Shown here one piece after another: positions 42,209 to 49,892 of a stretch of 64,000 nt of DNA. A model generated the notes under the pieces. It worked only from the letters and a program-made list of their open reading frames with translations. It made no database searches and had not been told where the DNA came from. The DNA lies in contig NZ_JAUASX010000001.1 in assembly GCF_030345715.1 (NCBI RefSeq), positions 620,001 to 684,000 of the forward strand, written 5' to 3'. The position numbers and the translations under genes are program-made. Positions within the stretch are counted from its first letter, which is position 1; every line of letters begins with the position of its first letter. The stretch is from Solimonas sp. SE-A11. GTDB lineage: Bacteria > Pseudomonadota > Gammaproteobacteria > Nevskiales > Nevskiaceae.

Positions 42209-43630
42209 ATGGCAGTGAAATCCCCCCTGGTTCCGGCATTTCTGGTGGCGCTGTCCGCTGGCCTGGCGTCCTGCGGCTCCAGCAGTTCGGTGGCCGATGC
42301 CCCGCTGGAGGGCGCCACTCCCAGGGCCTCCTGCGGTGAAGGCTCCCTGCCCGAGACCGGCATGCAGGGGCGGGTGACGAAGGCCGACCACGACAGCGGC
42401 CGCGCGGCGCAGGGCTACACCTGCAACACCGAACTGGTGGGCAGCTACATGGTGCCCAATGCCATCGGCACCGTGGGCGGCTTCAAGGTGGAGCGCTACA
42501 TCGACAAGGCCGGTCGCGAGTGCGCCTACTACGACAGCACGCTGCTGTTCCCCACCAACATCCTCGACGCCAACGTCGGCGTGAACGTGCTGGACATGAG
42601 CGATCCGGCCAAGCCGGTGCTGACGGCGCGCTTGATCAGCCTGGCCATGCTGTCGCCGCATGAATCGCTGGTGGTGTCGCAGCAGGCCGGCGTGCTGGCG
42701 GCGGTGATGGGCAGCCCGCTGGCCTATCCGGGCATCGTGGACGTCTACGACATCGCCGAGGACTGCCGCAGCCCCAAGCTGCGCGCTTCCGCGCCGGTGG
42801 GCGTGCTGGGCCACGAGAGCGGCATGTCGCCCGACGGCAAGACCTTCTTCTCCGCCACGCCGATGATCCCCACTCTGACCGCGGTGGACATCTCCAACCC
42901 CTCGCTGCCGCTGCCGATCTGGAGCGGCGGCTACAGCTCGCACGGCCTGTCGATCAGCGACGACGGCAACCGCGCCTACCTGGCCTATGGCCAGAACACC
43001 GGCGTAGTGGTGTTGGACATCTCCGAGATCCAGGCGCGCAAGCCCAACCCCAAGGTGCGTGAAGTGAGCCGCCTGGACTGGGACAACCGCAGCATCCCGC
43101 AGAACGCCATTCCGTTCACGCGCAACGGCAAGCCCTACCTGCTGGAGATCGACGAGTATTCCACCAACAACCCCGGCAGCCTGGGCGTGGCCCTGCACGG
43201 CCGCTACGTGGGCGCCGGCCGCATCATCGACATCGGCGACGAGACCGCGCCGAAGATCATCTCCAACCTGCGCCTGGAAGTGCACGAGCCGGAGAACCGC
43301 GACGCCATCGCCGGCGACCCCGGCGCCATGAATCCCATCGGCGGCTACGCCGGCCACTACTGCAACATCCCCACGCGCGTGAACCCGGACATCGCCGCCT
43401 GCAGCATGATCCTGTCGGGCCTGCGCATCTTCGACATCCGCGATCCGCATCGCCCGCGCGAGATCGCCTACTACAACGCCCCGATCCAGCCGCGCATCAT
43501 CACCGTGCCGGCGCCAGCCAGTAACTGGGCCATGTCCAGCCCGTCCTTCGTGCCCGAGCGCAAGGAGATCTGGTACACCGACGGCTTCAGTGGCTTCTAC
43601 GCCATCCGCGTCACCAACGGCGTCTGGTAG
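42209..43630 (+). CDS. LVIVD-repeat beta-propeller lipoprotein
   Basis: This 473-residue protein has a type II signal peptide ending GLASCGSSSS. LVIVD-like repeats follow: VNVLDMSDPAKPVLTARL, VDVYDIAEDCRSPKLRAS, LTAVDISNPSLPLPIW, VVVLDISEIQ, RIIDIGDETAPKIISNL and LRIFDIRDPHRPREIAYY. These form a surface-exposed beta-propeller of unknown ligand. The gene runs between DUF305 and PhoD genes in one direction and ends at a strong hairpin terminator. The repeats occur in proteins of diverse gammaproteobacteria without a defined role. Confidence 0.85.
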   Translation: MAVKSPLVPAFLVALSAGLASCGSSSSVADAPLEGATPRASCGEGSLPETGMQGRVTKADHDSGRAAQGYTCNTELVGSYMVPNAIGTVGGFKVERYIDKAGRECAYYDSTLLFPTNILDANVGVNVLDMSDPAKPVLTARLISLAMLSPHESLVVSQQAGVLAAVMGSPLAYPGIVDVYDIAEDCRSPKLRASAPVGVLGHESGMSPDGKTFFSATPMIPTLTAVDISNPSLPLPIWSGGYSSHGLSISDDGNRAYLAYGQNTGVVVLDISEIQARKPNPKVREVSRLDWDNRSIPQNAIPFTRNGKPYLLEIDEYSTNNPGSLGVALHGRYVGAGRIIDIGDETAPKIISNLRLEVHEPENRDAIAGDPGAMNPIGGYAGHYCNIPTRVNPDIAACSMILSGLRIFDIRDPHRPREIAYYNAPIQPRIITVPAPASNWAMSSPSFVPERKEIWYTDGFSGFYAIRVTNGVW

Positions 43631-43637
43631 GTATGCA

Positions 43638-43681
43638 GGGCGCCGTTGGGGCGGATTTACCGCCCCCGGCGCCCGGCTTTT
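43638..43681 (+). terminator. Intrinsic terminator after the LVIVD lipoprotein gene
   Basis: The outer arms GGGCGCCG (43638-43645) and CGGCGCCC (43667-43674) and inner arms GGGGCGG (43648-43654) and CCGCCCC (43660-43666) form a 15-bp stem. TTTT follows at 43678-43681. Confidence 0.85.
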
Positions 43682-43740
43682 CATCCGGCTGCCATCTTCG
43701 GCGGCAAGACTGACCCCTTCTTTCAATTTGGGGTCGTAGC

Positions 43741-45411
43741 ATGCCGCCGTTCACGCGCCGCGCCTTTGTCGTTGCGACGGGCGCGACCCTGGTCAGCCTG
43801 CTCTCCGGTTGCGGCAACAGCGATGACCGCGAGGATGGCGACGGCGGCCTCGACGCCGCCGACTTCACCCATGGCGTCGCCAGCGGTGATCCGCTGCCCG
43901 ATGCCGTCATGCTGTGGGCGCGCGCCGTGCCCGCCACGGCCGCCGCCCGCAGTGCGCGCCTGCACTACGTGGTGGCACGCGACCCGGGCCTGACGCAGGT
44001 GGTGCTGCGCGGTAGCGTCACCAGCGCCGCCGAGCGCGACTGGACCGTGAAGCTGGACCTGCGCGACTTGGCGCCCGACACCGCGTATTACTATTGCTTC
44101 GAATCCGCCAGCGCCCGTTCGCCGGTCGGCCGCGCGCGCACCGCGCCGCTGGGCGGGGTGGCGCGCCTGCGTCTGGCCTTCGTCACCTGCTCCAACTACG
44201 TCGCCGGCTACTTCCACGCCTACCGCCGCGTGGCCGAGCGCAGCGACCTGCACGCCGTGGTGCACCTGGGCGACTACATCTACGAGAACGGCAGCCAGGA
44301 CCAGGTGCGGCCCCATGAGCCGGCGAAGGAACTGGTCGGTCTGGCTGACTATCGCCAGCGCTACGCCCAGTACCGCGCCGACGCCGACCTGCAGGAACTG
44401 CACCGCCAGCATCCCATGATCTGGATCTGGGACGACCACGAGGTGGCCAACAACGCCTGGAAGGACGACGCCGAGGCCCACGACGCCGACACCGAAGGCT
44501 CCTATGCCGAGCGCCGTTTCGCGGCCATGCAGGCGGCCTTCGAGTGGATGCCGATCCGAGCGCCGGATGCCGCGGACCCTTCGCGCGTCTGGCGCGGCTT
44601 CCGCTTCGGCGACCTGGCCGACCTGACCATGATCGACGCGCGCCACCACGGCCGCGACGCGCCCCTGCCGCCCAACAGCCTGTTCGGTGACGCCGTGCCG
44701 GTGTTCACCCAGAGCGGTGACTTTGCCGATGCCTCGCGGCACATCCTGGGGCCGGTGCAGGAGGCCTGGCTGGGCGGACAGCTCGCCGCCAACACCGCGC
44801 ATTGGCAGCTGATCGGCAACCAGGTGTACTTCTCGCCGCTCAAGCTGCTCGGCGGGCCGCGCGCGCTGGGCGGCGGCGGGCTGTACCTCTCCAACGACAA
44901 GTGGGACGGCTACGACCCGGCGCGCTCGCGCGTGCTCGAGATGATCCGCGCGCGCAGCGGCGGCAACGTGGTGATCCTGACCGGCGACGCCCACGAGGCC
45001 TATGCCTTCGAGGTCACCGACGATCCCAACGGCCTGGGCTACCAGCCGTTGAGTGGGCAGGGTTCGGCGGCGGTGGAGTTCGTGGCCACCTCCATCACCT
45101 CGCGCGGCGACCTGCCGGCCGGCAACGGTCCCACGGCCCTGCTCGCGCAACTCGCCGCCAATGCCGAGCAACTGCTGCGGCTGACCAACCCGCACCTGAA
45201 GTACTACCAGAACACGCTCAACGGCTACCTGCTGCTGGATATCACCCCCGAGCGCCTGCAGGCCGAGTTCTGGATGGTGCCGCGCGTGACCGAGCGCAAC
45301 GACGAGCAGGCCCTGACCCAGGCCTTCACGGTGCAGAGCGGCAGCAATCACCTGGTGTCGTCGCGCCAGGCCAGCGAGCCCATCACTGGCGGGCCGGCCG
45401 CTGCCCCCTGA
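43741..45411 (+). CDS. PhoD-family alkaline phosphatase/phosphodiesterase
   Basis: This 556-residue protein has a twin-arginine leader with lipobox (TRRAFVVATGATLVSLLSGC), so it is probably a Tat-exported lipoprotein. An N-terminal Ig-like PhoD domain (THGVASGDPLPDAVMLWAR) precedes the metallophosphatase core: FVTCSNYVAGYFHAYR, VVHLGDYIYENGS, WIWDDHEVANNAW, MIDARHHGRD and VILTGDAHEAYAFEV. PhoD enzymes bind Ca/Fe and hydrolyse phosphomono- and diesters under phosphate limitation. No Pho box is evident in the 110-base gap. A distinct promoter is expected, since a terminator precedes the gene. Confidence 0.93.
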   Translation: MPPFTRRAFVVATGATLVSLLSGCGNSDDREDGDGGLDAADFTHGVASGDPLPDAVMLWARAVPATAAARSARLHYVVARDPGLTQVVLRGSVTSAAERDWTVKLDLRDLAPDTAYYYCFESASARSPVGRARTAPLGGVARLRLAFVTCSNYVAGYFHAYRRVAERSDLHAVVHLGDYIYENGSQDQVRPHEPAKELVGLADYRQRYAQYRADADLQELHRQHPMIWIWDDHEVANNAWKDDAEAHDADTEGSYAERRFAAMQAAFEWMPIRAPDAADPSRVWRGFRFGDLADLTMIDARHHGRDAPLPPNSLFGDAVPVFTQSGDFADASRHILGPVQEAWLGGQLAANTAHWQLIGNQVYFSPLKLLGGPRALGGGGLYLSNDKWDGYDPARSRVLEMIRARSGGNVVILTGDAHEAYAFEVTDDPNGLGYQPLSGQGSAAVEFVATSITSRGDLPAGNGPTALLAQLAANAEQLLRLTNPHLKYYQNTLNGYLLLDITPERLQAEFWMVPRVTERNDEQALTQAFTVQSGSNHLVSSRQASEPITGGPAAAP

Positions 45412-45493
45412 ATCCCGGGGCCAAGGCTCCTGCTTGAAATCCCGGCACGGCGGCACCATCTTTGACCAAAAGCAAGCAGCAGCAGAGAGGGCC

Positions 45494-45760
45494 ATGGCCA
45501 CCGGTTGGGCGCGCGAGGGTGCGGTGCAGGAGCAGATCGATGCCACGGTCTCCGACGCCATTGCCCGTGCCCGCAGCGGCCTCTCCGCGGGCCCCAGCCT
45601 GAGCCACTGTGCAGAATGCGAGGCCGGGATTCCCGAGGGCCGCCGCCTGGCCATTCCCGGGGTGCGCCTTTGCGTGGACTGCCAGGAGGCGCAGGACCGC
45701 CAGTCCGGTACCTTCAGCGGCTACAACCGCCGCGGCAGCAAGGACAGCCAACTGCGCTGA
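45494..45760 (+). CDS. DksA/TraR-type C4 zinc-finger protein
   Basis: This 88-residue protein has four cysteines, Cys39/Cys42 (HCAECEAGIP) and Cys60/Cys63 (LCVDCQEAQD), preceded by helix EQIDATVSDAIARARSGL. This matches the YbiI/TraR group of short DksA relatives that bind the RNA polymerase secondary channel. It lacks the long coiled coil with the Asp tip residues of DksA. The ATG at 45494 is chosen over a start at 45434 because AGAGAGG precedes it and the extra residues are not conserved-looking. Confidence 0.87.
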   Translation: MATGWAREGAVQEQIDATVSDAIARARSGLSAGPSLSHCAECEAGIPEGRRLAIPGVRLCVDCQEAQDRQSGTFSGYNRRGSKDSQLR

Positions 45761-45854
45761 GTTGGCGTTGAGGGCTGCAGGGCGATAGCAACAGTCTGTC
45801 AATTTCCCCCGGGGCCGGTGACAATCGGCCCATAACGATTCCGGGGGAGAACCC

Positions 45855-47627
45855 ATGAACAAGACTTCAGGCCTCGGGCTGGCGGCCCTGCTGGCCCTGG
45901 CGGTGCTTCCGGCTGCGGCGACCGTGCCGGCCGCGGCCCCTGCGGACACGCGCCCCAACTTCGTGCTGCTGCTGATCGACGACGCCGGCTTCAGCGATCT
46001 CGGCGCCTACGGCGGCGAGGCGCGCACGCCCAACATCGACGCGCTCGCGGCACGCGGCGCGATCTTCACGCAGTACCACAGCTCGCCGCTGTGCTCGCCC
46101 TCGCGCGCCATGCTGCTGACCGGCGTGGACAACCACCGCACCGGCTTCGCGACGATCCCGGAGACGCTGCCCGCCGACCAGCAGGGCCGGCCGGGCTACC
46201 GCATGCGCTTCGAGCCCGGCGTGGAGACGCTGGCCACGCGCCTGAAGGCGGAGGGCTATCGCAACTACATGACCGGCAAGTGGCACCTGGGCCATGGGCC
46301 GGGCGAGTTGCCGGATTCCCATGGCTTCGACCGATCCTTCGTGCTCGATGCCTCGGGCGCGGACAACTGGGAGCAGAAGCCCTACATGCCGTACTACACC
46401 AGTGCCGACTGGTTCGAGGACGGCAAGCCGGCGACCCTGCCGGAGGATTTCTACTCCTCCAAGTTCCTCATCGACCAGATGATCGGCTACCTGGACAAGG
46501 ACCAGCAGCGCCGCGAGCCCTTCCTGGCCTACATCGCCTTCCAGGCGGTGCATATCCCGGTGCAGGCACCGCGCGAGCTCACCGCGGGCTACGCCGGGGT
46601 CTACGACGGTGGCTGGGGCGTGATCCGCGAGCAGCGCTGGCGCCGTGCGCAGGAGCGTGGCCTGATCCCGCAGGGCGCGCCGCTGGCGCCGGTGCACGAG
46701 AGGCTGCGCAGCTGGGAATCGCTGGACGCCGACGAGCGTGCGATCTACGCCAAGAGCATGCAGGTGCACGCCGCCATGATCGAGGCGATGGACCAGCACA
46801 TCGGCCGCCTGGTGGAGTACCTCAAGGCACGCGGGCAATTCGAGAACACCATCTTCCTGCTGACCTCGGACAACGGCCCCGAACCGAGCAACCCGGTGGC
46901 GCAGACCGGCTTCAAGACCTGGATGTCGCGCCATGGCTATACCCATGAGCTGGAGAACCTGGGCGAGAAGGGCAGCATGGTGTTCATCGGCCCTGAATGG
47001 GCCAATGCCACAGCCTCGCCCGGCAACCTGTTCAAGTTCCATTCCTCGGAAGGCGGCATGCGCGTGCCGCTGATCGCGGCGGGCCCCGGTATCGCCGCAG
47101 GCCAGCGCGTGATCGGCACCAGCTTCGTCACCGACGTGGCGCCGACCATCTACGACTATGCCCGCGTGGAGCCTTCCCGCTGGAACGGCCCGGTGCCGAT
47201 GAGCGGCCGCAGCCTGAAGCCCGCGCTCAGCGGCGCCTCGCCGCGGGTCTACGCGGCCGAGGAACCGGTGGGCATGGAGGTGGGCGGCAACGCGGCGCTG
47301 TTCAAGGGGGACTACAAGATCACCCGTATCACGCTGCCCTGGGGCGACGCGAAGTGGCGCCTGTACAACCTCGCCACCGACCCGGGTGAAGTGCAGGACC
47401 TGAGTGCGCAGGAGCCAGAGCGCTTCCAGGCCATGCTGGCCGACTACGCGGCCTACGAGAAGGACGTGGGCGTGCTGAAGCTGCCGGACGACTTCAACCC
47501 GCACAAGCAGGTAAAGATCAACGCCATCAAGAAGCAGCTGCACCACTACCGCTTCGTGCTGGGCGGCGCGGCGATCGTGCTGGTGTCGCTGCTGCTGATG
47601 TGGCTGCGCCGGCGCCTGCCGGCCTGA
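45855..47627 (+). CDS. Arylsulfatase-type sulfatase with C-terminal anchor
   Basis: This 590-residue protein has a signal peptide (GLAALLALAVLPAAATV). The sulfatase core begins NFVLLLIDDAGFSDLGAYGG, supplying the metal Asp pair. The formylglycine site CSPSR has Cys80, with LLTGVDNHRTG after it and YMTGKWHLGH and SDNGPEP downstream. Cys80 needs a formylglycine-generating enzyme, not seen in the window. The C-terminus has an unusual extra membrane helix (VLGGAAIVLVSLLLMWLRRR), so it is probably tethered to the inner membrane with its active site in the periplasm. GGGGGAGAACCC precedes the ATG. Confidence 0.93.
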   Translation: MNKTSGLGLAALLALAVLPAAATVPAAAPADTRPNFVLLLIDDAGFSDLGAYGGEARTPNIDALAARGAIFTQYHSSPLCSPSRAMLLTGVDNHRTGFATIPETLPADQQGRPGYRMRFEPGVETLATRLKAEGYRNYMTGKWHLGHGPGELPDSHGFDRSFVLDASGADNWEQKPYMPYYTSADWFEDGKPATLPEDFYSSKFLIDQMIGYLDKDQQRREPFLAYIAFQAVHIPVQAPRELTAGYAGVYDGGWGVIREQRWRRAQERGLIPQGAPLAPVHERLRSWESLDADERAIYAKSMQVHAAMIEAMDQHIGRLVEYLKARGQFENTIFLLTSDNGPEPSNPVAQTGFKTWMSRHGYTHELENLGEKGSMVFIGPEWANATASPGNLFKFHSSEGGMRVPLIAAGPGIAAGQRVIGTSFVTDVAPTIYDYARVEPSRWNGPVPMSGRSLKPALSGASPRVYAAEEPVGMEVGGNAALFKGDYKITRITLPWGDAKWRLYNLATDPGEVQDLSAQEPERFQAMLADYAAYEKDVGVLKLPDDFNPHKQVKINAIKKQLHHYRFVLGGAAIVLVSLLLMWLRRRLPA

Positions 47628-47633
47628 GCCCTG

Positions 47634-47661
47634 GATGGATCGGCCCGCGGGCCGATCCATC
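47634..47661. terminator. 28-base perfect palindrome between convergent genes
   Basis: GATGGATCGGCCC (47634-47646) and GGGCCGATCCATC (47649-47661) are perfect complements with a GC centre. It lies 7 bases after the sulfatase stop and 12 before the stop of the convergent lytic transglycosylase gene, so it probably ends transcription from both sides. Confidence 0.75.
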
Positions 47662-47672
47662 TGGCGTGCGCC

Positions 47673-48419
47673 TCAGCTCCTGGGCTTCTTCGCCGCGGCC
47701 TTGTTGCCGCGGTACTCCGCGAGCACGCGCTCGACGTACTTGCGGGTTTCGCTAAAGGGGGGCACGCCGCCGTAGGTGTCCACTGCGGTGGGGCCGGCAT
47801 TGTAGGCGGCGATCGCCAAGGGCGTGTCGTTCTCGAAGCGGGTCAGCAGCTGGCTCAGGTAGCGCACGCCGCCGGCGATGTTCTGGTCGGCGTCAAAGCT
47901 GTCGGTGACGCCCAGTTGCGCGGCGGTCCTGGGCATCAGCTGCATCAGCCCGCGCGCGCCCACCCGCGAGAGGGCTCGCGGATCGAAGCAGGATTCGACA
48001 CGGATCATGGCATGCACCAGTGCGGCCGGCACGCCATGCGTCTGTGCATGCTTGGTCACCAGGTCCTGCCACTGCAGGGCCCGCTCGTCCATGGCCTGCC
48101 GGCTCACGCCCTTGCACGACGCCGCCCAGCCGACCAGGGCCTCCGGGTCTGTGCCAGCGGGCTTGTCGGCCGCGACCTCCGAGGGGGGCAGGCTCAGCAC
48201 AGGACGGGCCGCGCCGGAGCCGGGATACACCACGGTGTACTCGACGTTGTCCGGCGGCAGGCTGGTGTACACCGGCATGCCGCGTTCCTTGTGCAAGTAG
48301 AGCTTCACCGGCTCGGCGCCAGCCTGCAGGCTGGCGGTGCCGAGCATGGCAAAAAGCACGGCGCGCAGCCCAACCTGCCAGCGCGAGCGCAGTATGTCGT
48401 TCAACGGTAGTTTCCCCAT
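47673..48419 (-). CDS. Lytic murein transglycosylase (SLT domain)
   Basis: This 248-residue protein has a signal segment (VLFAMLGTASLQAGAEP) and a short DUF4124-like region (YLHKERGMPVYTSLPPDN). The SLT/goose-lysozyme-like domain has catalytic Glu142 in IRVESCFDPRALSRVGARG, followed by LMQLMPRTAAQLGV and AIAAYNAGPTAVD. It cleaves the glycan strand of peptidoglycan to 1,6-anhydromuramyl ends in the periplasm. An in-frame start 24 codons upstream exists, but MGKLPL at 48419 gives the better export signal. Confidence 0.92.
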   Translation of the reverse strand: MGKLPLNDILRSRWQVGLRAVLFAMLGTASLQAGAEPVKLYLHKERGMPVYTSLPPDNVEYTVVYPGSGAARPVLSLPPSEVAADKPAGTDPEALVGWAASCKGVSRQAMDERALQWQDLVTKHAQTHGVPAALVHAMIRVESCFDPRALSRVGARGLMQLMPRTAAQLGVTDSFDADQNIAGGVRYLSQLLTRFENDTPLAIAAYNAGPTAVDTYGGVPPFSETRKYVERVLAEYRGNKAAAKKPRS

Positions 48420-48507
48420 GGGGCAGCAGCCTACAGCGGTCTGCCGACAGAACGCCACCCTCCGTCCGCGCTCCGGCAACACCTTGCGCAAGGGTGGCGC
48501 CGATTCC

Positions 48508-49074
48508 TCAAGGGTGTTTCGCGCGCTGCCACGGCGAGGGCGGCGTAGCTGCTTCTGGCTCCGCCGCCTGTGACGTCACCGGCATGGTGGGGCCCATCGC
48601 TGCGAGCTTGCGGGACAGACGGAAGGCATAGGACTCCACCACGCGCCAGTCCCAGTCGGAGACGGCGCCCAGTTCGGGGTAGCGCGCTTGGCGCGACAGT
48701 GCCCGCGTCTGCGAGTTGACGGCGATGCGGCACTGCAGCTTGCGTGGCTGCGTGAAGTAGAGGTGCAGGTGGATCAGCCCCCACCCCGTCAACGAGTGGC
48801 GGAAGGCGTGGCCTTCACGCGGTGGATCGAGGATCACCTTGCGCTCGATGGGGCGGCCCATCATCGAGGGATACCAGAAGCCGAAGGCGTAATCGTGCAG
48901 GCCGGCGGCGGCACATTGCGCGACCTTGGCGTGGATGTCGGCGGGCGTTGCGAAGTGCTGCAGCGCCTGGCCGAGATCGGACTCTGAGGAGGACACCTTC
49001 GGTGTCTCCTTCTGGAAGGCACTGGCGAGCAGTTCGCCCAAGTCCGCGTGGGTGATGAGGGTGGCAAGCGTCAC
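48508..49074 (-). CDS. Protein of unknown function
   Basis: This 188-residue soluble protein starts MTLATLITHADLGELLASAF. Its middle contains FGFWYPSMMGRPIERKVILD, GWGLIHLHLYFTQPRKLQCR and AVNSQTRALSRQARYPELGA with many aromatic residues, and it ends in a disordered Pro/Ala tail. No signal peptide or membrane span is present. I do not recognise the family. It is in the same direction as the lytic transglycosylase gene (88-base gap) and the TetR gene, without clear operon spacing. Confidence 0.75.
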   Translation of the reverse strand: MTLATLITHADLGELLASAFQKETPKVSSSESDLGQALQHFATPADIHAKVAQCAAAGLHDYAFGFWYPSMMGRPIERKVILDPPREGHAFRHSLTGWGLIHLHLYFTQPRKLQCRIAVNSQTRALSRQARYPELGAVSDWDWRVVESYAFRLSRKLAAMGPTMPVTSQAAEPEAATPPSPWQRAKHP

Positions 49075-49132
49075 GGGGCGTCCTTCGGTGGAGAGGCGGC
49101 GGTCGCCGTTCAGCGGCGCCCATCGCTTTTGC

Positions 49133-49786
49133 TCATTCTCTCATTTTCGCCAGGCCCGGAGCCTCGTACAGCTGCCGCAGCACGGTTTCAACCAGGGCCT
49201 CCACGAGCCGCTCGCGCGACAGGTGATCCGGGCGGTGCAGGGCGATCTGCTGCATGGCGGTCCACACCATGCTGGTCAGCAGCCAGGCACTGGCCTCGGT
49301 GTCGTAGAGCCGCACCACGGCGGCGCTCTTGTCGCGGCCCTTGCGCACGATCTGTTCCAGGCTCTGCGAGAGTCCGCGCGCCTCCGGGATCTCGCCGAGG
49401 AAGGGCACCTCGCTCAGCGCCACGCGCAGCAGGCCGGCGCGGGCTTCCAGCGCGGCGATGATGGTGCGGATCCAGTGGTCGATGCCGGCACGCGGCTGGT
49501 CGGGCAGGGCCAGGGCCTCGTGCAGGCTGCGGCCGACCTCGGCGACGATCTCGCGCAGCGCCGCCGCCAGCGTGGCTGCGACGATCGACTGCTTGTTGGG
49601 GAAGTACTCGTACAGGGAGCCGACACCGACACCGGCCCGCTCGGCCACGCGGTTGGTGGTCACGGCGGCGTAGCCTTCTTCCTCCATAAGCCGAGCAGCG
49701 GCGTCGCAGAGAGCGTCCACGGTGGCCCGGGAGCGCGCCTGCTTGGGATGTTTTTTCAGTTGCAGATCAGTTGCTTGTCTCGCCAT
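49133..49786 (-). CDS. TetR-family transcriptional regulator
   Basis: This 217-residue TetR protein has an N-terminal HTH at about residues 20-65 (DALCDAAARLMEEEGYAAVT, NRVAERAGVGVGSLYEYFPN) and a C-terminal helical ligand domain of AcrR type. The ATG at 49786 has GGAGGGGG 5 bases ahead, so it is chosen over an upstream start. It is divergent from the multiheme lipoprotein gene, with a 16-bp palindrome between them. A repressor of that gene is the simplest reading. Confidence 0.93.
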   Translation of the reverse strand: MARQATDLQLKKHPKQARSRATVDALCDAAARLMEEEGYAAVTTNRVAERAGVGVGSLYEYFPNKQSIVAATLAAALREIVAEVGRSLHEALALPDQPRAGIDHWIRTIIAALEARAGLLRVALSEVPFLGEIPEARGLSQSLEQIVRKGRDKSAAVVRLYDTEASAWLLTSMVWTAMQQIALHRPDHLSRERLVEALVETVLRQLYEAPGLAKMRE

Positions 49787-49835
49787 CCCAACCCCCTCCG
49801 GACCGTCGGCCCCGGCACCCTCAATCCGAGTGGTT

Positions 49836-49851
49836 CCGAGCAATTACTCGG
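49836..49851. promoter_or_regulatory. TetR operator candidate CCGAG-CAATTA-CTCGG
   Basis: A 16-bp near-perfect palindrome, with 5-bp GC arms and an internal AATT that is itself symmetric, lies in the 106-base divergent gap, 50 bases from the TetR start and 42 from the cytochrome gene start. TTTATCTTA just downstream could be part of a -10 region. Length and symmetry are typical of TetR operators. Confidence 0.65.
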
Positions 49852-49892
49852 TTTATCTTAGCGGGACTATATCGCCGCCGTGGAGGAGAGCC

